Shown here: in pieces, positions 9,670 to 21,526 of the stretch
Layout of the letters: every line of letters starts with the position of its first letter
Position numbering within the stretch: position 1 is the first letter of the stretch
NCBI GenBank assembly: GCA_037178625.1
Contig: CM074127.1
Location: 310,001-374,000 of the forward strand
Direction: 5' to 3'
DNA length: 64,000 nt
From: Skeletonema tropicum
Lineage: Eukaryota > Bacillariophyta > Thalassiosirophyceae > Thalassiosirales > Thalassiosiraceae
The notes under the pieces: model-generated
Database searches by the model: none
Seen by the model: only the letters and a program-made list of their open reading frames with translations
What the model was told of the DNA's origin: nothing
Position numbers and translations under genes: made by a program

Positions 9670-10134
9670 TCTTCCTGCACTTTTGAGCTTTTGACTCTTT
9701 CGTACATACTGGTGTACTATACCTTCAGATAACATACTTACTAGTACTATTTTCCCGCCCTTCGCGTGGGCCATTACGCGAAGACGGACGGGAACCTCTT
9801 CAATAAACGCGATTGGCGATAACCTCTTTTCTGTCTTTACAGAGTTTCTCACTAATATGTGTCAGTTTTGCTCACAATTATACCTCTTTCAAAATCCAAC
9901 GCCCGAAAATGAGACCCTCTTGGCATCGTTGGCTGTGTTGCAGCAGTGCAACCTTCAGCACATTGAGCCACAATCACAATGCGTTTCCATTCCTCTTTCT
10001 ATTGCTCTGTCAATGACTGCTAGCCTAGAGAGAGAGAGTGTAATCAATCCATAATCCGTTCATACTTTTATTTCTTCGTAGATCAAGGCTAGCTTGGTTA
10101 TACTGAAGCATCTCACAACTTCACAATATTTAGG
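9670..10134. other. Intergenic region upstream of the NIPA-like gene
   Basis: This 465-bp stretch follows the hAT-like element and leads to the transporter start. No gene, RNA gene or repeat beyond the 8-bp target duplication at 9670-9677 was recognised. Confidence 0.45.
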
Positions 10135-11274
10135 ATGGTCGACGCACACGTAACTGCCACTGATTGGATATGGGGCATAACATACTCCGTGCTCGCATCT
10201 ATCATAGGTGGAGGATCCAAGCTCGCTATCCGCAAATCATGGATTATACATGGGAAAATTCATTCTGGATGTTCATCCGTAGTCATGCCTTCAGACCTGA
10301 GTGTTCAAGAGAGTGTGAGCAGGGAGTTGTCAACAATAGAGATAATGGAATCGGCATTTAGTACAGAAGAAGATGGTTCTCCACAGTTATGCACAGTATC
10401 CAAAGCCAAGGCTGTATCATGGTTCCTTTACTTCTTCGGCATGATTGGCATGTCATTTTTGAACCCACTATGTTGTGTTCTAGCTATGCAATACGCCAAC
10501 CCATCTATATTGGCACCATTTTCAGGGCTTACTCTAGTCTGGGTCATTTTGTTCTCGGGAGTAGTTATCGGAGAACATCCACAACTAAGTCAAAAGGTGG
10601 CATGTGCCTTAATTGTCTTGGGAGAAGTGCTTGTGGCATTGTTTGGAGATCATACAAATGCGGGTTACATGGACGTTGACGATGTGATTCAATCATATTT
10701 AGATCCAGCATTTGTTGTATTTATGATTGCGATGTTCTCAATCATCACGGTGCTACATCTGATTATTAAACACTACCCCAAAACCTCGCTACTGAAGAAG
10801 ATGGCGTGGGGATCTGTTGGCGGATCTATCACAGGCTTTCAAAACTATTTGAAAGATTCGCTGACAATGTTCAAAGCATCTAGAAGAGAAGTAGTTCCTT
10901 TACCTCCGTTGTTCTATCTTTTGTTCATACTGGCAATTGGTACTGGATTTGCAGGGTTACTGTGTCTCAGTGCATGTATGAAACGATATGATGCTACGTA
11001 TGCTTCTGCAATGTTTGTGGTTTCATTCGTCATCACAGCGAGCTCAATGAGCGCGGTGCATTATCATACATTTGCAGACATTGGTGGTGAAAGAGCCATC
11101 GTTATGTATTTGTTTGGATTAGGTGTACTAATTTATGGAGCTACCATTCTTGTGAGGCCCAAGGCTGCCGCGTGTTTACCTTGTAAGAAAGGTGCAGATT
11201 CTGATGATACTCGGATAAGCGATGACAGTAAAGAAGAAACACTGCTTGAAGCGACTGAAAGATGTGTTACATAG
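10135..11274 (+). CDS. NIPA-like membrane transporter of the DMT superfamily
   Basis: The 379-residue product starts at an ATG within TTTAGGATGG and has eight or nine hydrophobic spans. The pattern fits the magnesium-transporter NIPA branch of the drug/metabolite transporter superfamily: an N-terminal WIWGITYSVLASIIGGGSKLAI span, a soluble acidic loop of about 60 residues, then FFGMIGMSFLNPLCCVLAMQYANPSILAPFSGLTLVWVILFS and a span ending GEVLVALFGDH. The SILAPFSGLTLVW block corresponds to the conserved NIPA stretch with a positive-inside helix pair. The C-terminal 45 residues are hydrophilic and acidic. Substrate is not shown by sequence; NIPA proteins move Mg2+ and some related divalent ions, while other DMT members carry sugars or metabolites. 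The gene is uninterrupted and convergent with the TPR gene 90 bp away. Confidence 0.75.
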   Translation: MVDAHVTATDWIWGITYSVLASIIGGGSKLAIRKSWIIHGKIHSGCSSVVMPSDLSVQESVSRELSTIEIMESAFSTEEDGSPQLCTVSKAKAVSWFLYFFGMIGMSFLNPLCCVLAMQYANPSILAPFSGLTLVWVILFSGVVIGEHPQLSQKVACALIVLGEVLVALFGDHTNAGYMDVDDVIQSYLDPAFVVFMIAMFSIITVLHLIIKHYPKTSLLKKMAWGSVGGSITGFQNYLKDSLTMFKASRREVVPLPPLFYLLFILAIGTGFAGLLCLSACMKRYDATYASAMFVVSFVITASSMSAVHYHTFADIGGERAIVMYLFGLGVLIYGATILVRPKAAACLPCKKGADSDDTRISDDSKEETLLEATERCVT

Positions 11275-11364
11275 GTTAAAATATTCATATGCGTACGATA
11301 AAAGTAAAATAAGTTGTTATTCCGTATCTTTTTAAGCTCAGTCCTATCATGTTACTCATCGTCA

Positions 11365-14300
11365 TCATCCCGCTGACAAGACATTTTCAGCCATTTCAAT
11401 GTTGCCCAAAGTACACGCCACCATGTAATGCTCGTCGGCTAGTCCAGCTTCTCTATATTTGGAGAGAGATGTTCGCCATGACTGCAGTGCGTCTCGATAG
11501 CTACACGTCGATGCATGCACACAACCGATTTGATGGAGGGCCTGAGCCTCAAGCTTTGGATTGCTACCATCAAATTCACATATCTTAAGCGTCCTACTGT
11601 AGCAGTCCATAGCCTTCGGTGTCTCATTAATGGCAGCACAACAGATACCCAAACCAAATAATGTGGTTGCGACTTCCATGTCTTCGTTGCCAAGCGTGAG
11701 CTTTCTCACTCGCAGAGCCTCTTTCAGGCATTTAATTGCCTTTACGTTGTCTCCTACCTTTTGATATATGCCTGCAATGTCATCCAAGCTGGAAGCAACC
11801 TTAACGTGATCTTTGCCAAAAATTGCTTTGCGTACGTCCCATGCTTCTTTATGGTATGAAAGAGCTTTGTCTCTGTCATTCTTTGAATCGTGAATGTAGC
11901 CGAGACAATGCAACGTATCAGCAACGCTTTCGTGGTCATTTCCAACAGTCATCCTGTAGACATCTAATGCTGATTCGAACTGATCCATTGACTGGTCGTA
12001 TGAACCTCGTAGGCGATGAATTTCACCCACGCGCTTCATCGTATCAGCTGTTACTTCGTCTTCACCTGCAACTGACTTGCGCAACTTGAGGCTCTTTTCG
12101 TAGCATGTGAGGCTCTTTAGGTATTGCTTCCTGTGTTCAAAAATACTGCCTTTGTGAAGCATCACCTCAGACATCCAAAGCTCACTATCATTGAGACCAT
12201 TTCGCATCTGAAGGGCTTCATCAAATAGCTCCATCGCCTCATCATTACTTCTGGTCCTCCGGTAAATCTCCCCAAGCTTCGCGAGGGCATTTGATAGTTT
12301 CTCTGAGCTAATTTTTTCTGATGTTCTTGCAATCCGCACAAACTTCTCTAGTAACAAGACGCCTTCATTTGTATCCGTCTCCAATTTAGCGATACCAACA
12401 TCATACGCGACCTCTGCCCACTCATCTGAGTTTGTGCCGCAATGCAATTCCCTGGATTGGAGGCACTTTTCAAGAGATGATAGCCCATTCTTTTTTTCAC
12501 CTTTTGCAATTTGTGATGTCCCCAATAAGTAGTAGACATCTGCGAGCTCGGGACAATTTTCTTTCTTGGAATAAATAGCCACAGCCTCTTCAAAGCAATC
12601 CATCGCGCTGATGTAATCGTCATTGGTCTGATGAATCTTTCCCACGCTAACTAGTGCCTCAGCAATCTCTGGACTGTTGATATATAGCTGTGATTGCCGT
12701 ATTCTCAGAGCCTCAGTATAACATCGAAATGCCATATCATTATTTCCAAGTTGATTCTGAATTGCAGCAACTTCGATCAACAATTCTGCGTTCTTCAAAT
12801 GATCTTTTCCGTACACTTGCTTTTGGATTCGTTTTACTGGAGTGAAGGAAGAAGATAAAGTGTTAAATGCGGTCTAGTTGAGGAGACTAAGAGAAATCAT
12901 TGAAAAACGTACCTTCCTTGAACGCAACTAGAGCTCCATTGACATCCCCCTTCTTTGCTTTTAACTTGCCGAGCATCATGAGGACATTGGCACAAGCCAA
13001 ATCATCGGGACCGAGTATTTTTGTTTTGATCTTGAGCGATTGTTCAAGTGAGAGTAGTGCGAACTGATCGTCTTCCTTTTTCAAGTACGCGGTCGCAAGC
13101 AGGTCCAGGACATCACTCTTTAGTACTTCGCAATCTTTCTTGTCTTTATAAGTGATAAGAGCATCTTTGAGCAGAGGAACTGCAGATGAAAAGTTGGCCT
13201 TTTTGATCAACAGTGAGCCAAGAAGGTGTTGACTCTCTGCGAGACTAATGTGTCTTTCACGAAGAGCATTACCTTTTATCTTCAGCGCCTGCTCAACACA
13301 ATCAATCGCTTCTTCGTATTTCTCTTGATAGAAATATATACGACCAATGCTGTCAAATGCATAAAGAAAGGGATTAGTGCAAGGGGCAACATAGTTTACA
13401 GCAGATATCACAACTACACTTCGAACTTACCTATGAAGTGAAAATGACGTATCCAAATGACTATTACCAAGAAGTGAGCGCCTTGCTTTTATCGAAGAGA
13501 GGAAGTAACCGAGAGCTTTCTCTAAATTCCCAGCTTGCATCTGTGCTAGACCAATGCAGTGCTCAGTTTTAGCAATTGATGCATGTGCACCTGGTAGAAT
13601 CTTCTTTTTCATCCGCAAAGATTCTGCATATGTATCAAGACATTTCTCGAATTCTCCTTCCTTGGCTTCGCAGTTTCCTATGTTATGCAACGTATCTGCC
13701 ATTTCTAATGATTCTCCCTTGAGCAACTTCTTCTCAAGAACCAATGCATCTCTGAAACATTTCAAAGCTTTTTGGTTATCAGCATTCTTCACATGAATAC
13801 TGGCCATATGAGAAAGAACTTGCCCTATCCTCTTCAGATCTTTTGTACGTTTAAAGACCTGGAGAGATCTCTGGAAGTAGGTGAGTGCTTTCCTTGATTT
13901 GCTCAGTCTGTGATCATACAACAATGCCATTTCAACCAAGAGCGAGCCAATCTTTTCTGTAATCTCCCTCTTGTCGACAGACTCTTTCAGTTCTATTTTC
14001 ATAAGCGCAATCACATCTTCGTAAGTGCTGAGCAATATCGGTACCTGATCATTATCTGACAATGACGTAGACACGATCTTTGCTCTTTTGGTCAGGCTTT
14101 GTTCAAAGAATTTCAGTGCACGCTGTCGATCCATTTTTGCTCGGTAAACGTTCGCGATGCAATTCAATGTATCACAAATGTCACTCATCTCATTGACATC
14201 GTAGGCACTTGAGGCGTTTGCCTTTCTAATTACCAAAGCTTCCCGAAAAGATGACAAACTCTCAGAATACAAACCAAGATCGTCGCAGACGACACCAATG

Positions 14301-17300
14301 TTGTGAAGTATTTCCGCACACTCTGGGTGACCATTACCTAACGCCACTGATTTTATTCGATGTGCAGCTAAGAAAGATTGACGAGCAGCTTCAAACTCCT
14401 CGTTTTCTCTGTGTAAGTTTCCTATCCAGCAATGACTTTCCGCTACAGAGATATCATTGTCACCAAGCGTATCTCTTCTAATAGACAAACTCTTCACAAA
14501 GCACTTCATTGCAACACTACTCTCATTTTTGGAATGATACAATACTCCAATATTATGCAGCACACCTGCCACTTTCGGGTCATCGTAGCCAAGACGGGCC
14601 TTGTAGATCGCAAGTGTTTGTTCGTAGCATTTCTGCGCAAAAGCAGAATGTTGGAAACGTTGGTGATGACACCCCATTGCGAAGAGCGTTTCTGCGACCT
14701 CCTCGTGCTTATCACCAAGGGCCTCACTTTTCAGCTGGAGAGCCTCGTCATAGTGTTCTAACTCTTCAACACAGTAGATACCGATGTCTCCAATCGCTTC
14801 GCCAACTCCTTGAAGTGAATTGCCTATTTCCACCTTTGCGTCTTTATTGTGTTCCGATACCTTGCCTACTTTCTCTCGAAGGATATTTGACACAGCACAT
14901 AATGCTTTCACGCGGCTCTCTGTCCATTCGGGTAATTCAGGGGCTTGGACAGAGCAATCATAGTCATTATAGTCCTCTGGTGCCATTACACACTCGTCCT
15001 GTCTTGTATCAGCAGAACGCAGCTGCGTCCGCTTCCAATCATTGTCCAATCTTGAAAGGCAATTTGCTAAGTCAGCGCAGTCTTGACAGTGTTGTTTCGT
15101 ACCTTCCACATACCCCATGCAATGTAACCGAGCTCGAACGAAGTTACCATCTAGCAGCATTCCTTTAGCATCACTCATTCGGGGTACCGCCATGAGGTGT
15201 CGTGGAGCGTGGTGAACTGCATACCACATTAGTGTTTTGTCGCAATTATTGTTCGAAGTAGGATCATCGTCAAGCTGATCAAGCACAGTTGGGTAAACAA
15301 CCTGAGCTAAAATATCATGGCAGTCTCTGATGATAGGCTCGGACAAAATGCTACTATCCTTGTAGTTGCTTGTGTATTCCTCACAAACACTTCTTTCGAC
15401 ACCAATAAATACAGTTTTATCAGAGGGAGGACTACCAATAACATTGCCTCCATAAATATCAATAATTCCGATGCCTCTCAATGCATTCAAGACGTAGTTG
15501 CAAACTGAAATGTTGGACTCAGATAGGTTTGTGTGAATATTCATAGACAATTTTGTAGCAGGAATATCGCCCAATGTTGACAACTCTTTGTTGTTCGAGA
15601 CAATCCATTTATACATAGATCCAGAGTGAGCTCGGCCATCATTCTTTGTTGAGTGATGTGATGATTTCGATTGCAATTCAAGAATGTAAGTCCAAACTGC
15701 ATAAACCAGATGAAGTGGTACAAGAATGACAGGATCAAGGTCGTTGGTGCTATTTGGTTCGCCTTTCTTCCATCGCTGCAGATTCGACACGCCTGATACA
15801 CTTGCTAGCTCTGATTGTGGCCATATTGAGAAAACAGACCGGTGGCAAAGTTCAAATCCCAATCTGAATATCTTAGCGTCTTCGTATTCTCCTTCCGAGA
15901 TGGGTATTGTGCCGAATACGTTGGTGCAATCAGATTGCGCTTCATGGCTTTGAGATGTTTGATCCTCAGCTGCAGCTGGTAGTGATCTATCGACTTTCAT
16001 TGTTGCTTCATACTCCTTCACAACAGTGGCAACTCCATTGTCGCCATCTTGAGGCTGTGCAGATGTATTTTTCATTTGCAATGTCTGCAGTGAGCTCATT
16101 GAAGTGTTTGAAGTGCGTAGCGATGACCTTCGTTCCTTATTGTGTGGTGATATTCGAGACTCTTCGTGAGAAGTACCATTCAGCTTGCTTTTTTTGTCTG
16201 ACTCTGAGTCGGTTTGAAGGCTTGCTACATTATCTTGCTCTACAACTTCATCATGTCCTTTGCATGAATCATCGTCGTTGTCATTTGAGTTTCGTTCGTC
16301 ACTACGGGTGGGAGGAGGTTCAACTACATTGCTACTGTCACCACCAATTTCTTGCCGTGTCACTAAAGAATCGTTGGAAATTATATTGTCCATGATGTCG
16401 GATGACTGTGCTACTGTTCTCTCCAATGCAGGCGACGGTTCTTGTGATGGCGAAATGATGGCATCTTCTCCATTATGTTGTAGTAAACTCTTGCTGTTAC
16501 TTCTACCACCATCATTATCGCTTTCATCTTTGTCACTGTCAGATCCTGATAATAAACTCATGGCAATCGCCTTGGCCAAATCATCAGTATCTTCGTCGTC
16601 CATATTCGAAATAATGACCTCAGTGCTTCTCACTGACATTGAATCTTCCTGCGGTGATGCATCTTTTGTGTCGCTGTTCATTGGAACTAGGGCCTCTTGG
16701 GCAGCTGTGGACTCTTTCGCCGGTGGTGAGAAGAAGTCATCATTTAGCTCTGCTTCAATTTCATTCAATAGATCTGTCATCATGTCGTCTGTGGATTCTT
16801 CATTGTTCTCTGGTGCTGTTTCTTCCTTACTTTGATGTTCCTCTTCTTCTTTGAGTATTTGATTATCTGTGGATGGACTTTGTGCTGGTGCTGCTGCTGG
16901 GAGCGAAGTATCAACTATCTGTGTATCATCTGTTCTCGTTGATTCGATTGGTTGCTCTTGACGAGATGCCACTTTTACCTCCTCATTCTTATCAGATACA
17001 GCATGAGACACAGAATGCTCTACTATTGTCGATAGCTTACGTGATGGTAACTCATTATCAACGGCAGGATCTAATCGAGCTGGTTTGGAATCCATTCGAT
17101 CATTATTTGGTTTGATATTTTCATGTACAGGTTTTGCATTATTGTCATCGGTATTATGACTTTCTTTCATTCCATTCATTTCAACTTCTTCCACAGATCG
17201 CTTCGGTAAAGACGATTCCTCCACACCAAGCGTCAATACTGCAAATTGTACCAACATTTCTCGTCCGTAAAGGAGAAGCTCACGATCATCCACATCCAAT

Positions 17301-17644
17301 CTCAACTGTCTCGAAGAAGAAGAGGAAGAATTATTGCTGGTATTATGGTTTCCTTTCATCAGTTTGAACCCACATTGAAGTAAGTAATCAATCGACCCAT
17401 CCCACTGCCCACATCGCTTATGAAATGCAGCATTGCTCACTTTAATTTTACGTAGTTTGGGATTGGATTGGTTTGGATCGTCGAGAATATTGTCAATGAT
17501 ACGGAGAAGTGTGATTGTGCAGATTTGTCTACGCTGAGAAAGTTGCGGCGAGATGTTATTGTTGTCAGATGAGGAGGAGTCTGACGCACCCAGAGAGAGC
17601 GCTAGCTTGCCCAGCGGAGACAGGAAGGGGTTCTCGGGGCTCAT
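11365..17644 (-). CDS. PUB-UIM-TPR protein with kinesin light chain-type repeats, 2040 residues
   Basis: Three exons (17644-13431, 13349-12913, 12836-11365) are joined across introns of 81 and 76 nt with GTAAGT/GTACGT donors and CAG acceptors; frame and TPR register are preserved across both. Residues 37-140 form a PUB domain (LLRIIDNILDDPNQSNPKLRKIKVSN, the conserved CGQWDGSIDYLLQCGF, then LDVDDRELLLYG), a fold that binds p97/VCP tails. A long acidic Ser-rich region follows; it contains DDLAKAIAMSL near residues 352-368, which fits the ubiquitin-interacting motif. A central block (about 600-930) of unknown fold contains conserved Trp and Cys residues. From about 950 to the end are some two dozen 42-residue TPRs of kinesin light chain type (ALxI, HpxVAxtLhnIG, AlxcfxeAL). 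The architecture implies an adaptor linking ubiquitin and p97 to a client (inference). Confidence 0.85.
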
Positions 17645-17897
17645 TGCTGTTATCTGTTATGTTATGGGCGGAGAGTTGTGGAGTGCACATGGTGGGTCAT
17701 TGCGTAGTACCGATTCTATCATCATGGACATCAGAGATCAGAGGAAGATGACCTTCATCTCGATTCAAAGAAGATATGTATCTCATATCTCTAGAGAGAT
17801 ACCAGCCCCCAAATCAAATCGGGACGTTCACATCATCACATCATTCACTTCATTCATCTCATCGCATCCTGTGACACTTCTCTGACGCATCAATACA

Positions 17898-18941
17898 ATG
17901 CTCAACAATGCCAAGATGAGGTCCATAATGGCACTGCTCCTACTCTCTCTCAAGCAGTTACTTCCAGTATCTTCGTTTGCAGCGCATCCACCATCCACCA
18001 CTATATTGACCTCGTCTCTACCTAAATTGAGCCGCAAGCTATTCTCCAGTACAACTTGTGCACATGCATCACATCAGACGACGACGACGATGATGATGTC
18101 CAAAACCAACAACAGCGATCAGCAGCAGCAGGGCCTTGCAGATATTGGAAACAACAACGATAGCAGTAGCAGCAATCCCGACATGAAGACATGGAAAGAA
18201 CGAATCGATATATCCATTGCCAAATCACGCAAAATCCGTGGATCAAACTATGTGCAAATCTCCACAATTGATTACGAAACGATGGAACCACGCTGTCGTA
18301 CTGTTGTGTTTCGTGGATTTATGAAGGATGTTCCGTTTGGTGCCGTGGAGGAAGTGTTGGTTGGTGATACACAGCAACAACAAGATCAAGAAGCATCGTT
18401 ATCGTCATCATCTGAGAAATATACCGATTGTGTCATGAAAATGATTACCGATTTGAGATCCAACAAAGTATCCGAAGTAGAAGCATTCCCAACTACTGGA
18501 AAGAAGAATGGTAATACGGTAGAGATGGTATGGTGGTTTCCAAAATCAAGTGAACAGTATCGGATTCGTGGTAAGCTTCAATTTATTGGAAATGGTGGCC
18601 GATTGACCAATAATGATGCCACAAGTAGTAATCACAACGATTACTTTGTAGGGGAACGTAAGCAACAATGGGGCAACTTATCTGACATGGCAAGAGAGCA
18701 ATTTTATTGGGATAAGCCTGGTATACCGTATGATTCGGTCAAGGGACATGAACAGGGTGTACCTCCTGGTGGTAGAGATGAGGAGGGTAAAGTGCTTCCT
18801 GTACCTGATTCATTTCTGTTGATGTTGTTGTACCCCACCAAGATTGATTATCTAAAGCTCGGTGAGAATTATAGACAGATCGATGAGTGGAAATGGGATG
18901 GAGATGAAAGCCAGTGGGACCAAGTGCGCATGAATCCTTGA
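17898..18941 (+). CDS. Pyridoxamine 5'-phosphate oxidase-like FMN-binding protein (Alr4036 type), probable plastid protein
   Basis: The 347-residue product begins MLNNAKMRSIMALLLLSLKQLLPVSSFAAHPP, a signal peptide with a Ser-Ser-Phe cleavage context followed by a Ser/Thr/Lys-rich stretch; this matches the bipartite diatom plastid leader (relaxed ASAFAP motif). The mature part from about residue 95 (MKTWKERIDISIAKSRK) fits the Alr4036 branch of split-barrel flavoproteins: YVQISTIDYETMEPRCRTVVFRGF, WWFPKSSEQYRIRGKLQFIG, WDKPGIPYD, and the terminal VPDSFLLMLLYPTKIDYLKL with the closing WDQVRMNP. Members bind FMN; the reaction is not established for this branch, and true PdxH activity is unlikely. 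The gene is divergent from the TPR gene (253 bp apart) and convergent with the phosphatase gene. Confidence 0.8.
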   Translation: MLNNAKMRSIMALLLLSLKQLLPVSSFAAHPPSTTILTSSLPKLSRKLFSSTTCAHASHQTTTTMMMSKTNNSDQQQQGLADIGNNNDSSSSNPDMKTWKERIDISIAKSRKIRGSNYVQISTIDYETMEPRCRTVVFRGFMKDVPFGAVEEVLVGDTQQQQDQEASLSSSSEKYTDCVMKMITDLRSNKVSEVEAFPTTGKKNGNTVEMVWWFPKSSEQYRIRGKLQFIGNGGRLTNNDATSSNHNDYFVGERKQQWGNLSDMAREQFYWDKPGIPYDSVKGHEQGVPPGGRDEEGKVLPVPDSFLLMLLYPTKIDYLKLGENYRQIDEWKWDGDESQWDQVRMNP

Positions 18942-19036
18942 GTTCTGGAAAGTGCATATGATGTGCCAAGAAGTGTCAGAGCTAGCTTATTGCATTACAT
19001 CTAACAAAGCATATCCTAATGAATATGATTTTATCG

Positions 19037-20584
19037 TCATGATGTTTCATCGTCATCGTGGCACATACGAACCTTTCTCGGGCGCACATGCTGCGGCGGC
19101 ACAGTTCGTAGACGCTCATACTTCTTATAGCCAACTATTACAGTCTCGCTCTTTTCATCTACGCCGTTTGCATCTTCCTCTTTCCCGTCAGCGGCAGAGT
19201 CCTTTTTTGCAGATCTTTGTTTCAATTCAAGCTCACATCTTCCATCTAAGTGTAATCTACCCTGGCCATCGTGTCCCAATATGACCATTTCACAATTTTG
19301 GGGATTTGCAAGTAAATTGAACTGATCAATAGAGTACCGAAAGTAACGGGCAAGGAAGACGCGAATCGAAATCCCGTGGGTGACAAGCACGTAGTTTTGA
19401 GCACGGCCACTCTCAAAGCTTCGCCACAAGCTGTCAAGGAATGTTGACACTCTATCAAAGACATCTGAAGCTGATTCTCCATGGGGGAATCGATAATAAA
19501 ATGTTCCAAATTTGTACCTCTCACCCTTTGCCTTCTTGATTATATTCGGATCTTGATAGTTGCCAAAATCTTGCTCCCTTATGCGAGGATCTTCATGCCA
19601 TGTCAACCCATTCTCCATGAGACGAGAATACCATGCTTTCAAACGTTTATTCCTGTTTGTTATGTGGTTGAACTCTTGCGGGTCACACCATGCCGATGCG
19701 ATCCCATGAAAGGTTTCTACTGTCCTCGTGTAAGGAGACACAACAAAGTGAATAGTTTCACCTTCTGGCAATTGTTCTCTTAGTGCTTTCCCTGCCATAC
19801 GTGCCATTTCCCATCCTAGTTTTGTCAGTCGCATTGCATTGTCTGGTATTTTTGAGTAAAGTTCTTCATCCACATTTCCTTCTGACTGTCCATGTCGAAC
19901 CATGATGAGCTTCGAAGGCATAATCTTTGAGTTGAAGTCACGTATGATTTCAATGGATGACTGACGTACTAGAGCTTTGTCTGCATATTCATTCATTTGT
20001 TTATCACGAGATTCATCCATTTGTTCATCACGCGCCGCTTCAATTGGTGGACCACTCCACAAGAAATCTTCATCGTCTTCCTCCTCCAATACTGTTGCTA
20101 GTTCACACAAATTGTCAAGTGATTTGCGAAAAGACAGAGCTAATGCAGGTGTGCATCCCTCAAAGTGACTCCAATTACTATTCTTTGGGTGAAAGTCTAG
20201 AGAATTCTCTCTCGTCAATACACTATCAGCTATGGACATACTCTCTACGAGATTCCTCTGGCTCTCTTCCATATCTCCCAACTGATAATTTACACCGCTC
20301 TCTTTGATACTCTTTATTGTAAGGTTATCTGGTGGGCTGTGCGGTTGCACTGGTTTCCGAGAACAATTATTGTTGTAGTTATTTCTTGTATGCAGAAGAC
20401 CTCGGCGGCTGATTGATTTTTCTCCCAACGTTGGCCTTCGTGGATAAGGATCATTCTTCCGGTTGTGATCATGCTTATTCCTATGAGACTGGACAGACAG
20501 CCATAATTTGGCTGAGCATGCAAATAGCAGCAGCGTTTTCACTATGTCGCCATCAACTGCACTACCGTCAACTTCGGATGCCAT
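19037..20584 (-). CDS. Histidine phosphatase (phosphoglycerate mutase-like) family protein
   Basis: The start is set at the ATG at 20584 (MASEVDGSAVDGDIVK); the frame opens two codons earlier at a GTG. The 515-residue product has a 220-residue low-complexity N-terminus, including a hydrophobic stretch (TLLLFACSAKLWL), then a histidine phosphatase domain. The RHG motif with its phospho-accepting His (LIMVRHGQSEGN) lies near residue 228, the second conserved Arg/Glu context is FVVSPYTRTVETF, and the second catalytic His is in VLVTHGISIRVFL near residue 401. The closest layout I recall is the DET1-like acid phosphatase branch (REQDFGNYQDP). The C-terminal 60 residues are charged and Lys/Glu/Asp-rich. 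Substrate is unknown; glycolytic mutase activity is unlikely given the branch and extension. Confidence 0.85.
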   Translation of the reverse strand: MASEVDGSAVDGDIVKTLLLFACSAKLWLSVQSHRNKHDHNRKNDPYPRRPTLGEKSISRRGLLHTRNNYNNNCSRKPVQPHSPPDNLTIKSIKESGVNYQLGDMEESQRNLVESMSIADSVLTRENSLDFHPKNSNWSHFEGCTPALALSFRKSLDNLCELATVLEEEDDEDFLWSGPPIEAARDEQMDESRDKQMNEYADKALVRQSSIEIIRDFNSKIMPSKLIMVRHGQSEGNVDEELYSKIPDNAMRLTKLGWEMARMAGKALREQLPEGETIHFVVSPYTRTVETFHGIASAWCDPQEFNHITNRNKRLKAWYSRLMENGLTWHEDPRIREQDFGNYQDPNIIKKAKGERYKFGTFYYRFPHGESASDVFDRVSTFLDSLWRSFESGRAQNYVLVTHGISIRVFLARYFRYSIDQFNLLANPQNCEMVILGHDGQGRLHLDGRCELELKQRSAKKDSAADGKEEDANGVDEKSETVIVGYKKYERLRTVPPQHVRPRKVRMCHDDDETS

Positions 20585-21026
20585 GGTCACGATCTACAAT
20601 TTTTTGTGGAGGTTTCAGATGATGACAGTTGTCTTGATCGATTGGTGATATTGGATGGTGGGTAAAGTGCGAAGAAACTTCTTGGAATCACGCCACGCTG
20701 TAGGCCTCGGAACAGAGATCAATCGAAATTTATCCCAAAATATTTTTTGCGCGAGGGTTTTAATTTTGAGGGACGGCCGGATCTCTGTAACCTCTGAGAT
20801 TAGATGGCTTTTTTCAATAGCCACAGATGCCAAAACATCATTTTGCAAAGTGTTCACCCCTCCGCCGACAGATCGAAGCAATGCAATGTGTTGATTACCG
20901 AATGTCATCACTGCCACCCATAGCTTTGCTATGACAACCCTTCTGGCAACCTGTCATTGTCTCTTCTCATTCGATTGGTCCAAATAACAGAGAAAAAGGA
21001 TGCTGCCGGCGAGACATGAACAACTC
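20585..21026. other. Intergenic region left of the assembly gap
   Basis: The 442 bp upstream of the phosphatase gene carry its leader and promoter. A 100-codon minus frame (20615-20917) is open but has no family likeness and is not called. Confidence 0.4.
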
Positions 21027-21526
21027 NNNNNNNNNNNNNNNNNNNNNNNNNNNNNNNNNNNNNNNNNNNNNNNNNNNNNNNNNNNNNNNNNNNNNNNNNN
21101 NNNNNNNNNNNNNNNNNNNNNNNNNNNNNNNNNNNNNNNNNNNNNNNNNNNNNNNNNNNNNNNNNNNNNNNNNNNNNNNNNNNNNNNNNNNNNNNNNNNN
21201 NNNNNNNNNNNNNNNNNNNNNNNNNNNNNNNNNNNNNNNNNNNNNNNNNNNNNNNNNNNNNNNNNNNNNNNNNNNNNNNNNNNNNNNNNNNNNNNNNNNN
21301 NNNNNNNNNNNNNNNNNNNNNNNNNNNNNNNNNNNNNNNNNNNNNNNNNNNNNNNNNNNNNNNNNNNNNNNNNNNNNNNNNNNNNNNNNNNNNNNNNNNN
21401 NNNNNNNNNNNNNNNNNNNNNNNNNNNNNNNNNNNNNNNNNNNNNNNNNNNNNNNNNNNNNNNNNNNNNNNNNNNNNNNNNNNNNNNNNNNNNNNNNNNN
21501 NNNNNNNNNNNNNNNNNNNNNNNNNN
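21027..21526. other. Scaffold gap of exactly 500 N
   Basis: The run of 500 ambiguous bases is the conventional placeholder for a gap of unknown size. Open frames drawn through it are meaningless. Confidence 0.99.

Noticed and set aside
14509..15168. 219-codon plus frame inside the TPR gene
   Set aside because: The TPR frame on the opposite strand is continuous with family repeats; the plus frame has no likeness and ends at random.
19957..20307. 116-codon plus frame opposite the phosphatase gene
   Set aside because: It is antisense to the well-supported N-terminal part of the phosphatase frame.
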